The notes: generated by a model from the sequence alone, not told the origin. DNA of 64,000 bases from Kozakia baliensis (GCF_001787335.1 NZ_CP014674.1:124001-188000); one strand, 5' to 3'. Shown: positions 34,705 to 44,744, counted from the first letter of the stretch. Program-made: numbers and translations.

Positions 34705-35352
34705 TCAGGCCGCCAGCGTTTTACGGCCGATCACGGCGCGCACGGTATCGTTCCAGGCATTGAGATCTTCCGGCGGCACGACTTCGCCGGTATCCAAATC
34801 CACGAAACCGGCCCGCGTCATCAGGATGCTGATAAGTCGCACGCGATCTTCCGGCTCCAGCGCCTGCCACATGGCGGTGGCCTTGGCGGCATGGAAATTA
34901 TCCGAGAACGTAATGATCAACGGCGCTCCGGGCCGCAGAACGCGCAATGCTTCCTTCAGCACGGCAATCGGCTGGGTGAGATAGGCTAGGCCATCGCACA
35001 GACAAACAGCATCCATGCAATCGTCGGGCATATCGAGTTGCGGATTGGCGTTAAGGTCCTGCACCACGCGTTCCGTCAGCGCGGAGTTGGCGTCCAGCGC
35101 CGCGCGGCTCACATCGATGCCGATGACGCTATTGGGGGACAATTCTTCAGGTAAATGGCTGAGCGAGCCGCACATCAGATCCAGGATACTGCCCGTGGCA
35201 GGCAGGGCAGTCTGATATAACGCCGTGACGGCGGTGCGCGCGCCAGCATCCATCAGCGTGTCTTGCTGGCGTTTTGCGAAAAAGATGGTGTCGGGCTCGT
35301 TATTGGCGCGAGTAAATGCGCCAGGATGAAAGCCTTCCAATTCGTCGGCCAT
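34705..35352 (-). CDS. SAM-dependent methyltransferase (class I)
   Basis: Class I methyltransferase of 215 residues. The motif I glycine region is ILDLMCGSLSHLP, followed by VIGIDVSRAAL and MDAVCLCDGLAYLTQPIAVLKEALRVLRPG, the motif IV/post-II region. The acceptor is unknown. The start at 35352 has GGACAGG upstream; the frame extends to 35412 without support. The gene is the 3' partner of a short luciferase-like gene 63 bp upstream. Confidence 0.8.
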   Translation of the reverse strand: MADELEGFHPGAFTRANNEPDTIFFAKRQQDTLMDAGARTAVTALYQTALPATGSILDLMCGSLSHLPEELSPNSVIGIDVSRAALDANSALTERVVQDLNANPQLDMPDDCMDAVCLCDGLAYLTQPIAVLKEALRVLRPGAPLIITFSDNFHAAKATAMWQALEPEDRVRLISILMTRAGFVDLDTGEVVPPEDLNAWNDTVRAVIGRKTLAA

Positions 35353-35415
35353 AACCTGTCCGTGACATGTGGCGGGAGCGCCCGAGATGGGGCCACCGCG
35401 CCACGACGTCAAGTT

Positions 35416-36042
35416 TTACAGCGCCGCCCCATGCCAATCGAACGTGCCGCTCGTGACGGTATCGTGCTGGGGCCGCGTCTCGACTTCCGGGGTGAGCGTC
35501 GTCAGAAGCGGGAGCAATTTCTCGCATACGGCTTCGTAAGGCGCGCGTTCCGGCGGGGCGGTCAGGACGATATCGTGAATGCCCAAAGCGCGGTAATCGC
35601 CAAGGCGGAGCGCGATTTCGGCAGGCGTTCCGATCAGGGCGGAGGCGGCGACGGGAGCAGGCAGCCCTGTGGCGATCAGGCTCTCAGTGCACTCCCAGGC
35701 CGCTTGGGTATGATCTGCCATAACGATATCCAACGCGACGGCGCTATGCGGCGGATGATCGACGATTTGCGATGGCAGGCAGTTTTCATAGAGCCTGAAT
35801 TGCTCGATCTGTGCACCATCCCAGCCTGTGCGGACGAGTTTTTCTCCCTCGCGCACGAATATCCGTAAATGTGCGCCAGTTTCGCGCAACCATTTCGCTT
35901 GCGATGCGTCGACTAAAAGCCCGGTGCCGACAGGACATTGAGCGGCATGCTCGAAAAGGACGTCTCGATCCATGCCGATAACGGACCAGATCAGGCCGAT
36001 GCGCTGGCTTATGATTGAAGAGTCGTAAGGTGCGATAAACAT
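35416..36042 (-). CDS. Short luciferase-like monooxygenase-related protein, possibly degenerate
   Basis: A 208-residue protein. Its C-terminal part ([47 protein letters not shown]) resembles the end of flavin-dependent luciferase-like or SsuD-type monooxygenases. The usual N-terminal 150 residues, with the flavin-binding barrel start, are missing and no matching frame lies upstream, where dapF begins in the opposite direction. It may be a truncated remnant or a short family member. AGGAAA precedes the ATG at 36042, so it can be translated. Function unknown. Confidence 0.5.
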   Translation of the reverse strand: MFIAPYDSSIISQRIGLIWSVIGMDRDVLFEHAAQCPVGTGLLVDASQAKWLRETGAHLRIFVREGEKLVRTGWDGAQIEQFRLYENCLPSQIVDHPPHSAVALDIVMADHTQAAWECTESLIATGLPAPVAASALIGTPAEIALRLGDYRALGIHDIVLTAPPERAPYEAVCEKLLPLLTTLTPEVETRPQHDTVTSGTFDWHGAAL

Positions 36043-36147
36043 CTCGATTTTCCTGCGCCGCCTTTTCCGGAGGCGGCGGTTGCCTCGCAACGCACCCGAT
36101 ACGGTTTTACCGTGCCGAATGCTGATGAACGCTTTATAAGAGCGCGC

Positions 36148-36930
36148 ATGAGCGTTCGGTTCCAAAAGATGCAAGGCCTGGGCAACGATTTCGTCGTGAT
36201 CGACAAGCGCCATCAGGCTTTCTCGCCCACATTAAATAATGTTTCTAAAATCTGCGATCGTCGCCTCGGCATCGGGTGCGACCAGTTCGTCCTGCTCGAT
36301 ACGCCGAGCCTGCCGGGGGCGGATGTGCTTGTGCGTTTCTTCAATCCCGATGGTTCGGAGGCGGGCGCTTGCGGCAATGCCTCGCGTTGCGTGGCGGCGT
36401 TGCTCGGTCATGCGCCCGTGTTGCAAACCCAGGTCGGATTGCTGCCTAGCTTGGTGACGGAAACGGGTGAAATCGGCATCGATATGGGCGCGCCGCGCCT
36501 GGGGTGGCGCGAGGTGCCGCTGGCGCGGGAGACGGACACGCTCGTTCTGCCGCTTCCCGGCGCTCCGGCGGCTTGTTCCATGGGCAACCCGCACGCCACG
36601 TTCTTCAACGGCATTCGGGATGCGGCGCAGTTCGGGCCGGAACTCGAGCATGATCCGCTTTTTCCTGAACGCGCCAATATCGGCTTCGGCCAGATTCGTG
36701 CGCGCGATAATCTGCGCTTGCGCGTTTGGGAGCGGGGTGCGGGGCTGACGCCAGCCTGCGGTTCCGGTGCCTGTGCGGCCGTCGTCAACGGTGTGCGCCG
36801 TAATCTGCTGGATCGGCGCTGTATTGTGGAAATGGATGGCGGTTCGTTGCGCATCGAATGGCGGGAGGACGGGCATGTGTTGATGATCGGTCCCGCTACG
36901 TTGGTGTTCGAAGGGGAATGGCCCCAATGA
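36148..36930 (+). CDS. dapF: Diaminopimelate epimerase
   Basis: Interconverts LL- and meso-diaminopimelate for lysine and peptidoglycan synthesis, 260 residues. Two catalytic cysteines are Cys75 (GACGNASRC) and Cys204 ([10 protein letters not shown]), and QGLGNDF near the N-terminus is the family start pattern. An upstream ATG at 36112 is less likely. The stop overlaps the start of mtaB, and both with ftsY form a compact run. Confidence 0.95.
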   Translation: MSVRFQKMQGLGNDFVVIDKRHQAFSPTLNNVSKICDRRLGIGCDQFVLLDTPSLPGADVLVRFFNPDGSEAGACGNASRCVAALLGHAPVLQTQVGLLPSLVTETGEIGIDMGAPRLGWREVPLARETDTLVLPLPGAPAACSMGNPHATFFNGIRDAAQFGPELEHDPLFPERANIGFGQIRARDNLRLRVWERGAGLTPACGSGACAAVVNGVRRNLLDRRCIVEMDGGSLRIEWREDGHVLMIGPATLVFEGEWPQ

Positions 36931-38171
36931 GCGGCGCGGAACTTCTCACTTTCGGCTGCCGCCTCAACCTGCATGAAAGCGAGCGTATGCAAGCGCAGAC
37001 ACGGCATCTGGATGATGTCGTGATCGTCAATACCTGCGCAGTCACCGGTAGCGCGGAGCGCCAGGCGCGTCAGGCCATTCGCCGCGCGCATCGCGACCGC
37101 CCTCAGGCGCGCATCGTCGTGACCGGATGTGCGGCGCAGGTTGCGCCGGAGAAATGGTCGGCCTTGCCGGGCGTGGCCCGCGTTTTGGGCAATTCGGAAA
37201 AGCTGGAGGCGAAAAGCTGGACGGAAGCGGCGCTGCGAGAGGCGCGCCCGGTCGAGGACATCATGACTGCGCCGCCCGTCGCCGCTTCGCCCGTCGTAGA
37301 AGCCAGCGGCCATACGCGCGCCTTGTTGCAAGTTCAGCAAGGCTGCGATCATCGCTGCACGTTCTGCATCATTCCCTATGGCCGCGGCCCATCGCGCTCC
37401 GTGCCGGAAGATGAAGCCATTGCCCGCGCCCGGGCCTTGGTGGCGGCAGGGCATCGGGAAATCGTGCTCACCGGTGTGGATATCGCTTCCTGGGGGGCGG
37501 ATCTAACGGGCCAGCCTCGTCTTGGCGCGCTTTGTCGCGCTTTGTTGTTGGCTGTTCCCGAGTTGCCACGTTTGCGGCTTTCCTCGCTCGATCCGGCGGC
37601 GGTCGATGACGATTTGTGGCGCCTTCTGGCCGATGAGCCGCGCTTCCTGCCGCATCTGCATCTTTCCCTTCAGGCGGCAAGCGATATGGTGCTCAAGCGT
37701 ATGAAGCGCCGTCATTCCGTAGCGCAGGCAGGAGAGTTGATCGAACGTGCCCGTGCCTTACGCCCCGATCTCGGGGTTGGCGCGGACTTGATCGCAGGCT
37801 TCCCTACCGAGACGGAAGAGCAAGCCGAAGAGACGCTGCATTTCGTGCGCGCGCATCGCATCCCTTATTTGCATGTCTTTCCCTATAGCGAGCGCCCCGG
37901 CACACCGGCGGCGCGAATGCCCGCCGTGCCGAACGCACAGCGTCAGGCCCGCGCGGCGGTCTTACGCGCGGCGGGGGAAGAAAACCGCACGGAATTTTGG
38001 CGTAGTCTGGTCGGTCGTGAACTCGATGTTTTGATGGAAGGGCCGGAGCGCGGCCATTCCGCGCAATTCGCCTCCGTTCGGCTCGACGGGAGTGTGGCGA
38101 CACGCGGCACGGTGCAGCGTTTGCGCGCCCTCTCTCTTGACGACGAAGGCTTGGTAGCCGAGATCATCTGA
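36927..38171 (+). CDS. mtaB: MtaB-type tRNA methylthiotransferase
   Basis: Radical-SAM enzyme adding a methylthio group to t6A37 of tRNA, 414 residues. The N-terminal UPF0004 cluster ligands include Cys at FGCRLN, NTCAVT and VTGCAAQV; the radical SAM site is [15 protein letters not shown] (CxxxCxxC). A C-terminal TRAM-like region ([24 protein letters not shown]) binds RNA. The FGCRLN signature and MtaB-like length favour MtaB over MiaB. Start overlaps dapF by four bases. Confidence 0.93.
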   Translation: MSGAELLTFGCRLNLHESERMQAQTRHLDDVVIVNTCAVTGSAERQARQAIRRAHRDRPQARIVVTGCAAQVAPEKWSALPGVARVLGNSEKLEAKSWTEAALREARPVEDIMTAPPVAASPVVEASGHTRALLQVQQGCDHRCTFCIIPYGRGPSRSVPEDEAIARARALVAAGHREIVLTGVDIASWGADLTGQPRLGALCRALLLAVPELPRLRLSSLDPAAVDDDLWRLLADEPRFLPHLHLSLQAASDMVLKRMKRRHSVAQAGELIERARALRPDLGVGADLIAGFPTETEEQAEETLHFVRAHRIPYLHVFPYSERPGTPAARMPAVPNAQRQARAAVLRAAGEENRTEFWRSLVGRELDVLMEGPERGHSAQFASVRLDGSVATRGTVQRLRALSLDDEGLVAEII

Positions 38172-38172
38172 C

Positions 38173-39120
38173 ATGGCTGGATTTTTCTCACGTTTGAAGC
38201 AGGGGCTGACGCGTTCGACGCAAAAGCTCAATGCTGCCCTCACGCATCGTCATCTTGATGAGACGGCGCTGGAAGAACTCGAAGACGAACTCATCGCCGC
38301 CGATCTCGGCCCGGCCGTGGCAGGGCGCGTGATCGAGGGATTCCGCGAGTCACGCTTCGGGCGGGACGTGACGACCGAGGAAATCCAAGAAGCCCTGGCC
38401 ACCGAAATCTCTCGCGTACTGGCCCCGGTTGCGGTTCCGTTCGAGCCGGACCCGGCACACAAACCTCATGTCGTGCTCGTGGTCGGCGTCAATGGTGTGG
38501 GCAAGACCACGACGATCGGAAAAATGGCGCGCTGGTTCGGTGAGCAGGGCAAATCCGTCATGATGGTGGCGGGCGATACATTCCGCGCTGCCGCCGTCGA
38601 ACAGCTTCAGGTTTGGGGAGAACGCACCGGCGCGCCGGTCATCGCCGGCAAGCCGGGGGCGGATGCTGCGGGCTTAGCGTTCGAGGGCATCAAGCGCGCC
38701 AAGGAAGCCGGAGCCGATCTTCTTTTCGTCGATACTGCGGGGCGTCTGCACAATAAGGGCGCGCTGATGGAGGAGTTGGCGAAGATCATCCGCGTGATGA
38801 AGAAGTTCGACGAAACCGCACCCCATTCCGTCCTGCTCGTGCTAGACGCCACAACGGGCCAGAATGCGATCGAACAGGTGCGCGTATTCCGCGAATTGGT
38901 GAACGTGACAGGTCTGGTCGTCACCAAACTCGATGGCTCCGCGCGCGGCGGTATCGTCGTCGCGCTGGCGGAGGCGTTCAAGCTGCCCGTTCATATGGTG
39001 GGCGTGGGCGAACAAGCCGAAGATTTGCGGCCCTTCTCCGCCCAGGATTATGCGCGCGGCCTCGTCGGCGGCACCGGCAACCTCGCCGCGCGCCTCGTGG
39101 ATGACGCGCCTCAGCCTTGA
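38173..39120 (+). CDS. ftsY: Signal recognition particle receptor FtsY
   Basis: SRP receptor GTPase that docks ribosome-nascent-chain complexes at the membrane, 315 residues. N domain in residues 1-90, then G-domain motifs GVNGVGKTTTIGK (G1), DTFRAAAVEQL (G2), DTAGRL (G3), TKLDGSARGG (G4) and VGVGEQAEDLRPF (G5). It lacks the long acidic A domain of E. coli FtsY, as many alphaproteobacteria do. It is 1 bp after mtaB, and its stop overlaps the convergent MFS gene by ten bases. Confidence 0.97.
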   Translation: MAGFFSRLKQGLTRSTQKLNAALTHRHLDETALEELEDELIAADLGPAVAGRVIEGFRESRFGRDVTTEEIQEALATEISRVLAPVAVPFEPDPAHKPHVVLVVGVNGVGKTTTIGKMARWFGEQGKSVMMVAGDTFRAAAVEQLQVWGERTGAPVIAGKPGADAAGLAFEGIKRAKEAGADLLFVDTAGRLHNKGALMEELAKIIRVMKKFDETAPHSVLLVLDATTGQNAIEQVRVFRELVNVTGLVVTKLDGSARGGIVVALAEAFKLPVHMVGVGEQAEDLRPFSAQDYARGLVGGTGNLAARLVDDAPQP

Positions 39121-40385
39121 GTCGGCGCGGGAAGCGGTTCGAGCTTCCCCACCACGAAAAGGTAGGAGAGCGCGCCCAATATGCAAAGCGCTCCCGCCAA
39201 GCCAAGCGGTATGATGAACGAGCCATGAGTGATGGTGAGCATCACGCCAGTAAAGGTGGAAATCCCGATTCCTGCCAGATTAGCGGCGCAATTCTGTAGC
39301 GCGCCGATGGAGGCGACATTGCCGGGCGAGGGCGAAACTTCTCCCGGCAGGGACCACACATTGGCTGCCGTGAAAGCCAATGCGGAATAAGAAATCGCCA
39401 TGAGGGCGAGTGCTGCGAATGTGCTGTTCGTCAACGGGGCGAATGCGATGACGCAGGATACCAACATTCCACCGACAAGACACGTTTTGCGCGCCTGGGT
39501 GGCGGTGAAGCCATGTCGTATCATGCGATCGGAGACGAACCCGCCGATCCATCCGAACGGAATGGCGATCAGCGCCGGAATCATGCCGTAGGTCTTGATG
39601 TCGTCCAGTGAGAAATGACGCGCCTGGATGAGATAGCTCGGGAACCAGGTAATGAAAAAATAGATCGCGAAATTGAGGCAGAAGAACCCGAACATCATGC
39701 CCCAGATCGTGCGGTAGCGTAGTAACTGCCTTAGTGTCACGGGCGGGGTCGTGTTGAATTCCTGGTGGCTGGTTTGGGATTGAGCGAGCGCGGCGCGCGC
39801 CTGGGGCGTCATTTTCGGATGTTCCGCCGGATCGCGATAAAGCAAAAGCCACACGCCGACCCAGACGATTCCCAAAGTGCCGGTCCAGATGAAGGATTGC
39901 CGCCAGCCGACAGTTGCGACCAGCCATGCCACGACCGGAAGCGCCAAAGCGGAACCGACGCGCGATCCGCTATCGAAGATGCTGCTCGCCAGGGCGCGTT
40001 CGGTGCGGGGAAACCAGTTGAACGCAACCTTCGCGAAACCCGGCAACGCTCCGGCCTCGCCGACGCCAAGCATCAGGCGGGCGCCCAGCAAGCTCGGTAA
40101 CCCCGAGACAAAGGATGTGGTCGCCGTAAAGAGCGACCACCAGAACACCGAACCCGCCAAACATTTGCGCACGCCGAAGCGATCGATCATCCAGCCGACT
40201 GGAATCTGCATCAATGCGTAGGTCCAGAAAAAGCCGCTCAGCGCCAATCCGGTCATGGCGGGGGAGAGATGCAAATCCGCCTGGATATGCGGCACCGCGA
40301 CTGCAAGATTTGAGCGATCCAGAAAGTTGATAATGTTTGCAACGAAGCACAAGGCGATCATTTGCCAGCGTAGATGGCTCATCAA
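39111..40385 (-). CDS. MFS transporter of the anion:cation symporter type, probably sugar acid uptake
   Basis: Twelve-helix inner-membrane transporter of 424 residues. The N-terminus (MIALCFVANIINFLDRSNLAVAVPHIQADLHLSP) and the loop GWMIDRFGVRKCL are typical of the ACS family, which carries hexuronates, galactonate and related acids. It is divergent from an L-idonate 5-dehydrogenase, so idonate or a similar acid is the inferred substrate. The ribosome-binding site AGAAGG lies inside the right arm of a perfect 10-bp inverted repeat (40387-40413), which could control its translation. It overlaps the end of ftsY. Confidence 0.88.
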   Translation of the reverse strand: MMSHLRWQMIALCFVANIINFLDRSNLAVAVPHIQADLHLSPAMTGLALSGFFWTYALMQIPVGWMIDRFGVRKCLAGSVFWWSLFTATTSFVSGLPSLLGARLMLGVGEAGALPGFAKVAFNWFPRTERALASSIFDSGSRVGSALALPVVAWLVATVGWRQSFIWTGTLGIVWVGVWLLLYRDPAEHPKMTPQARAALAQSQTSHQEFNTTPPVTLRQLLRYRTIWGMMFGFFCLNFAIYFFITWFPSYLIQARHFSLDDIKTYGMIPALIAIPFGWIGGFVSDRMIRHGFTATQARKTCLVGGMLVSCVIAFAPLTNSTFAALALMAISYSALAFTAANVWSLPGEVSPSPGNVASIGALQNCAANLAGIGISTFTGVMLTITHGSFIIPLGLAGALCILGALSYLFVVGKLEPLPAPTQG

Positions 40386-40386
40386 A

Positions 40387-40413
40387 AATACCTTCTCTTT
40401 TGCAGAAGGTATT
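40387..40413 (-). promoter_or_regulatory. Inverted repeat hiding the ribosome-binding site of the MFS gene
   Basis: Read on the minus strand, AATACCTTCT, seven bases, AGAAGGTATT, then TTTG and ATG. The second arm contains the Shine-Dalgarno AGAAGG. In the mRNA the hairpin would sequester it. A separate repeat TATTCC-N7-GGAATA at 40410-40428 partly overlaps it. Confidence 0.55.
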
Positions 40414-40527
40414 CCGCAAGCTGGAATATTAAAAAAATTACATATCTGTGAGTGCCACGGCTTAGTGAGACTGAAACATCATTTTTTAATATGGCAGCGG
40501 AAAGTTCTTAACTTGCGAAAGACCATC

Positions 40528-40545
40528 TCACACGAGTTCGTGTGA
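40528..40545. promoter_or_regulatory. Perfect inverted-repeat operator upstream of idnD
   Basis: TCACACGA, GT, TCGTGTGA: an 18-bp palindrome 91 bp before the idnD start. Size and symmetry suit a GntR- or LacI-type repressor controlling the divergent transporter and dehydrogenase; no regulator gene is adjacent. Confidence 0.55.
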
Positions 40546-40635
40546 CACGTTCTGTTGAGACAAAAGCCAGCAAAAAACGCGGTAAGGTCGTAATCTTACG
40601 GGTTTTTAATGTTTATGTTCAGTCTGGAGCCAAAC

Positions 40636-41655
40636 ATGCTGGCGATTGTCATTCATGGGCCGCACGACCTGCGTATCGAGACGCGGGAAACAGCCCCTTT
40701 GCAAGCCGGCCAAGTTCTCGTGCGTATCGAAGCCGGTGGTATTTGCGGCTCGGATTTGCATTATTATCATCATGGCGGTTTCGGAAATATTCGTATCAAA
40801 CAGCCCATGATTTTGGGGCATGAAATTGCCGGACGCATTGCGAAGATCGGCGCGGGCGTGACGCATCTGGCCATTGGTGATCTGGTGGCGGTCAACCCCA
40901 GCCAGCCATGCGGAAAATGCGAAATGTGCCTGGCTGGGCTTTCCAACCATTGCACGGATATGCGCTTTTACGGCAGCGCGATGCGTAACCCTCACATCGA
41001 CGGTGGTTTCCGTGATGAGTTGGTATGCCAGGCGAGCCAATGCTTCGTCGCCAAGCGGATGGACGCCTCGGCACTTGCGCTTGCGGAACCTTTCGCGGTG
41101 GCGCTTCATGCGGTCAATCAAGCCGGGAGCTTGATGGGAAAGCGCGTATTGGTCACAGGCTGCGGGCCGATCGGCGCGCTGGTCGTGGCGGCAGCACGGT
41201 TTTACGGGGCGCAGGATATCGTAGCGACGGATGTCGTGCCCGAACCGTTGGCGATCGCCCGCGCCTTGGGCGCCGACCGTACCATCGATATGCGCGACCG
41301 GTCCGAGGTGTTGAAAACGGTGGCCAATACGGTGGACGTGATGTTCGAATGCTCGGGCAATGAGCGCGCGTTGCGCAGTGGGTTGGAAGTGATGCGCCCT
41401 TGCGGAACGGTCGTGCAGGTCGGCCTCGGCGGAGACGCCGCGTTGCCGCAAGGCTTGCTTGTCTCTAAGGAACTCACCCTGCGCGGCTCCTTCCGGTTTA
41501 GAGGTGAATTCGGCGTGGCGGTGTCTTTAATCGATTCAGGGCGTGCCGTGCTGGATGCACTCGTCACGAAGCATTTTCCGATGCGGGACGCGGTGGCGGC
41601 ATTCGAACTCGCGTCCGATCGCCGGGCCGCCATGAAAGTGCACTTGGCGTTTTAG
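40636..41655 (+). CDS. idnD: L-idonate 5-dehydrogenase
   Basis: Zinc-dependent dehydrogenase oxidising L-idonate to 5-keto-D-gluconate, 339 residues. It tracks E. coli IdnD in GGICGSDLHYYHHGGFGN, NPSQPCGKCEMC, HCTDMRFYGSAMRNPHIDGGF and the NAD fold (GCGPIGALVV). The ATG at 40636 has GGAG upstream; 40609 is an alternative. Ketogluconate metabolism is a known feature of acetic acid bacteria, and the divergent MFS transporter probably supplies substrate. A strong hairpin follows its stop. Confidence 0.93.
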   Translation: MLAIVIHGPHDLRIETRETAPLQAGQVLVRIEAGGICGSDLHYYHHGGFGNIRIKQPMILGHEIAGRIAKIGAGVTHLAIGDLVAVNPSQPCGKCEMCLAGLSNHCTDMRFYGSAMRNPHIDGGFRDELVCQASQCFVAKRMDASALALAEPFAVALHAVNQAGSLMGKRVLVTGCGPIGALVVAAARFYGAQDIVATDVVPEPLAIARALGADRTIDMRDRSEVLKTVANTVDVMFECSGNERALRSGLEVMRPCGTVVQVGLGGDAALPQGLLVSKELTLRGSFRFRGEFGVAVSLIDSGRAVLDALVTKHFPMRDAVAAFELASDRRAAMKVHLAF

Positions 41656-41665
41656 GCGATCTGCT

Positions 41666-41708
41666 TGCGAACGGTGCCGATAGAAACCGTTCGCAGACGC
41701 TTATTTTC
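41666..41708. terminator. Bidirectional terminator between idnD and the secreted protein gene
   Basis: TGCGAACGGT, ten bases, ACCGTTCGCA: a perfect 10-bp stem, followed on the plus strand by GACGCTTATTTT. Confidence 0.6.
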
Positions 41709-42153
41709 AATCCATCGGCACGGCGACGGATAAGCCGCCCGCCATGCTGCCATGGCCACGCCGTTGCTCGTTATCGGCGGACCCACCCGCAAGGGCATCC
41801 CCAACCTGATGCGCATTGCGGCGAAAGAAATCCGGGCGCACGGATGTTGCATGATAATCCTGCGCCGATTGCGGCTCCTCTATATTGTCGTCCGGCAGGG
41901 GCGCTGCTGAGAAGCGCGCTTGAGCGCTTGCGGGAACGACGGGCGCTTTCTCGGCGATGACCGCATTACGGATCAGGGGAGGCGGCTCGGTGGAGTTGGT
42001 TTCCAGCGAGAAATTGCTGATTTTTCCAAAATGATTTGGAAGGCGTTCCGCTGTCTGATGAGCGGGCAGCGGCATCGTCGGCGCGGCCAATGCCGTGCCG
42101 CCAGTCAGAAGCGCTAAAACCGGCCCATGCCGTAAAATCGCTTTTGAAAACAT
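41707..42153 (-). CDS. Small secreted protein of unknown function
   Basis: A 148-residue protein beginning MFSKAILRHGPVLALLTGGTALAA, a clear signal peptide. The mature part is low in hydrophobic residues and has no motif I recognise. A longer frame reaches 42345 but adds a stretch with no support. It lies downstream of pgk on the same strand, with 160 bp between; that gap contains a small hairpin (42256-42272, CGCCGAT TGT ATCGGCG). Confidence 0.6.
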   Translation of the reverse strand: MFSKAILRHGPVLALLTGGTALAAPTMPLPAHQTAERLPNHFGKISNFSLETNSTEPPPLIRNAVIAEKAPVVPASAQARFSAAPLPDDNIEEPQSAQDYHATSVRPDFFRRNAHQVGDALAGGSADNEQRRGHGSMAGGLSVAVPMD

Positions 42154-42313
42154 TGCAGATCTCTCGGCGTGGAAAATTCCAAGAAAATGCACGCCCACGC
42201 TGCGCAGTGCAGGGTTAACTCTGCGTGCGCGAAAGAGAGAAAAGCAACGATATTGCGCCGATTGTATCGGCGTGTTGCAAAACGTGATGCAACCGGCGCA
42301 AGAGCAGTAAGAA

Positions 42314-43534
42314 TTAGAGCGGCGTGACGTTGCGCGCCGCGTCATTCAAAACGGAGATGCCCGGAAGCAGCTTGCCTTCGAGCCATTCGAGGAAAGCACC
42401 GCCCGCCGTAGAGACATAACTCAGATCGTGCAGGACCCCGGCATGGCGCAGTGCGGAAACCGTATCGCCGCCACCCGCGATGGTCTTGAGTTGACCAGCC
42501 TTGGTCAACCGTGCCGCCGCCTTGGCCACGGCGATCGTCGCGCCATCGAAAGGCGGAATTTCGAATGCGCCGAGCGGGCCGTTCCAAACCAACGTTTTTA
42601 GCTGCGCCAAGCGATCTTCGATCAACGCTACCGTGCGCGGACCGACATCCAAAATCATCGAATCGGAAGGCACTTCGCCGATCGGGCACGTTTCGGCGGG
42701 AGCGTTTGCGCGAAATTCCAGCGCCACCACCGCATCCACCGGCAGGATGATCTCGCAACCCTTTTCCTGCGCCTGAGACACGATCCGGCGCGCTGTTTCA
42801 TGCATGTCCGGCTCCTGCAAGGAACGGCCGACATTGATGCCTTCGGCGGCAAGGAACGTATTGGCCATCGCGCCGACGATGAACAGCGTGTCCACGCGAT
42901 CCAGCACATTGGCGATCAGATCGAGCTTGGTCGAAATCTTCGCCCCGCCGATCAGTGCGCCGACCGGGCGTTCCGGCTTCTCCAAAGCTGCGGAAAGCGC
43001 GTTGAGTTCCGCTTCCATCAAACGCCCGGCGAAGGCGGGTAGGTGCCGCGCCAGACCTTCCGTGGAGGCATGAGCGCGATGCGCCGCCGAGAACGCGTCA
43101 TTGACATAGAAATCGCCATGCCGCGCCAGCATCGCGGTGAATTCGGCGTCGTTCGCCTCCTCGCCTGCATGAAAGCGCGTGTTTTCCAGCACCAGAACCT
43201 GTCCGTCCTGAAGGCGATCTACGGCAGCTTCCGCTTCCGGGCCGATGCAGGTCGGCTGGAAAAACACATGGTGCTTAACCTTGGATTCCAGCATTTCCGC
43301 CACCGGCGCCAGCGACATATGCGGCACTACCTTGCCTTTGGGCCGGTCGAAATGGCTGAGCACAATCACCTGCGCGCCCTTATCCGCCAATTCGCTGATA
43401 GTCGGAATAACGCGGTCGATGCGCGTCGTGTCCATGATGACGCCGTCACGAACCGGAACGTTCAGGTCGGCGCGTAGCAGAACGCGCTTTCCCTTGACCG
43501 AGGACAAATCGTCGAGCGTGCGGAATTCGGGCAT
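42314..43534 (-). CDS. pgk: Phosphoglycerate kinase
   Basis: Glycolytic enzyme making ATP from 1,3-bisphosphoglycerate, 406 residues. The N-terminal [24 protein letters not shown] is followed by the substrate-binding [15 protein letters not shown] and [13 protein letters not shown], a [12 protein letters not shown] hinge, and the nucleotide loop [20 protein letters not shown] lies upstream of the ATG. It is 18 bp after gap, a common gap-pgk operon. Confidence 0.98.
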   Translation of the reverse strand: MPEFRTLDDLSSVKGKRVLLRADLNVPVRDGVIMDTTRIDRVIPTISELADKGAQVIVLSHFDRPKGKVVPHMSLAPVAEMLESKVKHHVFFQPTCIGPEAEAAVDRLQDGQVLVLENTRFHAGEEANDAEFTAMLARHGDFYVNDAFSAAHRAHASTEGLARHLPAFAGRLMEAELNALSAALEKPERPVGALIGGAKISTKLDLIANVLDRVDTLFIVGAMANTFLAAEGINVGRSLQEPDMHETARRIVSQAQEKGCEIILPVDAVVALEFRANAPAETCPIGEVPSDSMILDVGPRTVALIEDRLAQLKTLVWNGPLGAFEIPPFDGATIAVAKAAARLTKAGQLKTIAGGGDTVSALRHAGVLHDLSYVSTAGGAFLEWLEGKLLPGISVLNDAARNVTPL

Positions 43535-43552
43535 AGCGGCAAACTCCAGAGA

Positions 43553-44572
43553 TTAAAGGCTGCCGAACAGGGCGGCGGTATCGGACATGCGGTTGGAGAA
43601 GCCCCATTCGTTGTCGTACCAGGAACAGACGCGCACCAGCTTGCCGCCCTCGACCAGCGAGGTCTGAGTCGCATCGAAGGTGGAGGAAGCGAAGGAGTGG
43701 TTGAAGTCGCTGCTCACCAACGGCGCATCGTTATATTCCAGCACGCCATGCAGCGCGCCCGCAGCGGCTTCCTTGACCGCGGCGTTGACCGCTTCGACGG
43801 AGGCCGGCGCGCGCGTGGGAATGAAATCGAGCGAGACGATCGACACGTTGGGCGTCGGCACGCGGATCGAGGTGCCGTCCAGGCGGCCCTTCAGGTGCGG
43901 GAGCACCAGGCCGATCGCCTTGGCCGCGCCCGTCGAGGTCGGGATCATGTTCAGCGCCGCCGCACGGGCACGGCGCGGATCGCGGTGGTGGGTGTCCACC
44001 GTGCGCTGGTCGCCCGTGTAGGAATGGATCGTGACCATATAGCCCGCTTCGATGCCGAACGCCTCGTCCAGCACTTTGGCGATCGGGGCGAGGCAGTTCG
44101 TGGTGCAGGAGGCGTTGGAGATCACCGTCATGTCCGGCGTCAGCATGTTGTTGTTGACGCCATAGACGATGGTGGCGTCCACATCCGTGCCCGGCGCGGA
44201 GATCAGCACCTTGCGCGCGCCCGCTTTCAACAGGGCGGAGGCTTTCTCCTTGGAGGTGAACAGGCCCGTACATTCCATGGCCACGTCCACGCCCTCAAAC
44301 GGCACGGCGGAGGGATCGCGCTCGGAGGAGACGCGGATCGGGCCATAAGTGCGGCCGTTCGCTTCGATGATCAGATTGTGGCCTTCGACGCGGATCGTGC
44401 CGGGCAGGCGGCCATGCACGCTGTCGTAGGCCAGAAGATGCGCGCTCTCCGCCACCGAACCGAGATCATTGATCGCGACCGGAACAACGTCCTTGCGCCC
44501 GCTTTCGATGATACCGCGGAGCACCAAGCGCCCGATACGTCCGAACCCGTTGATTGCGATCTTCACTGCCAT
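43553..44572 (-). CDS. gap: Glyceraldehyde-3-phosphate dehydrogenase
   Basis: NAD-dependent oxidising phosphorylation of glyceraldehyde 3-phosphate, 339 residues. NAD fold INGFGRIGRLVLR, catalytic SNASCTTNCLAPIAK with Cys and the downstream HSYTGDQRTVDTHHRDPRRARAAALN, and WYDNEWGFSNRM near the end. The ATG at 44572 follows GGGAGA; 44623 is an unsupported extension. It is the promoter-proximal gene of gap-pgk. Confidence 0.98.
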   Translation of the reverse strand: MAVKIAINGFGRIGRLVLRGIIESGRKDVVPVAINDLGSVAESAHLLAYDSVHGRLPGTIRVEGHNLIIEANGRTYGPIRVSSERDPSAVPFEGVDVAMECTGLFTSKEKASALLKAGARKVLISAPGTDVDATIVYGVNNNMLTPDMTVISNASCTTNCLAPIAKVLDEAFGIEAGYMVTIHSYTGDQRTVDTHHRDPRRARAAALNMIPTSTGAAKAIGLVLPHLKGRLDGTSIRVPTPNVSIVSLDFIPTRAPASVEAVNAAVKEAAAGALHGVLEYNDAPLVSSDFNHSFASSTFDATQTSLVEGGKLVRVCSWYDNEWGFSNRMSDTAALFGSL

Positions 44573-44744
44573 CGATAATCTCCCGGCCAATTGGCGGTTT
44601 TCATTAGAGTGGGCAAAATCCATAGCACCGCTATCGAGGATGGCGAGAGGCGTTCAACGTTTCTGACGCAAATTTGCAAAAAAAAATACTTTGAGGCGCT
44701 GATCTCTTGCCGAACCTCCTGCTTCCTGCGCATTTTCCCCCATC

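Noticed and set aside
36408-37454. Minus-strand frame of 348 codons opposite dapF and mtaB
   Set aside because: Both plus-strand genes have intact catalytic motifs; the antisense frame spans the boundary between them, without any domain.
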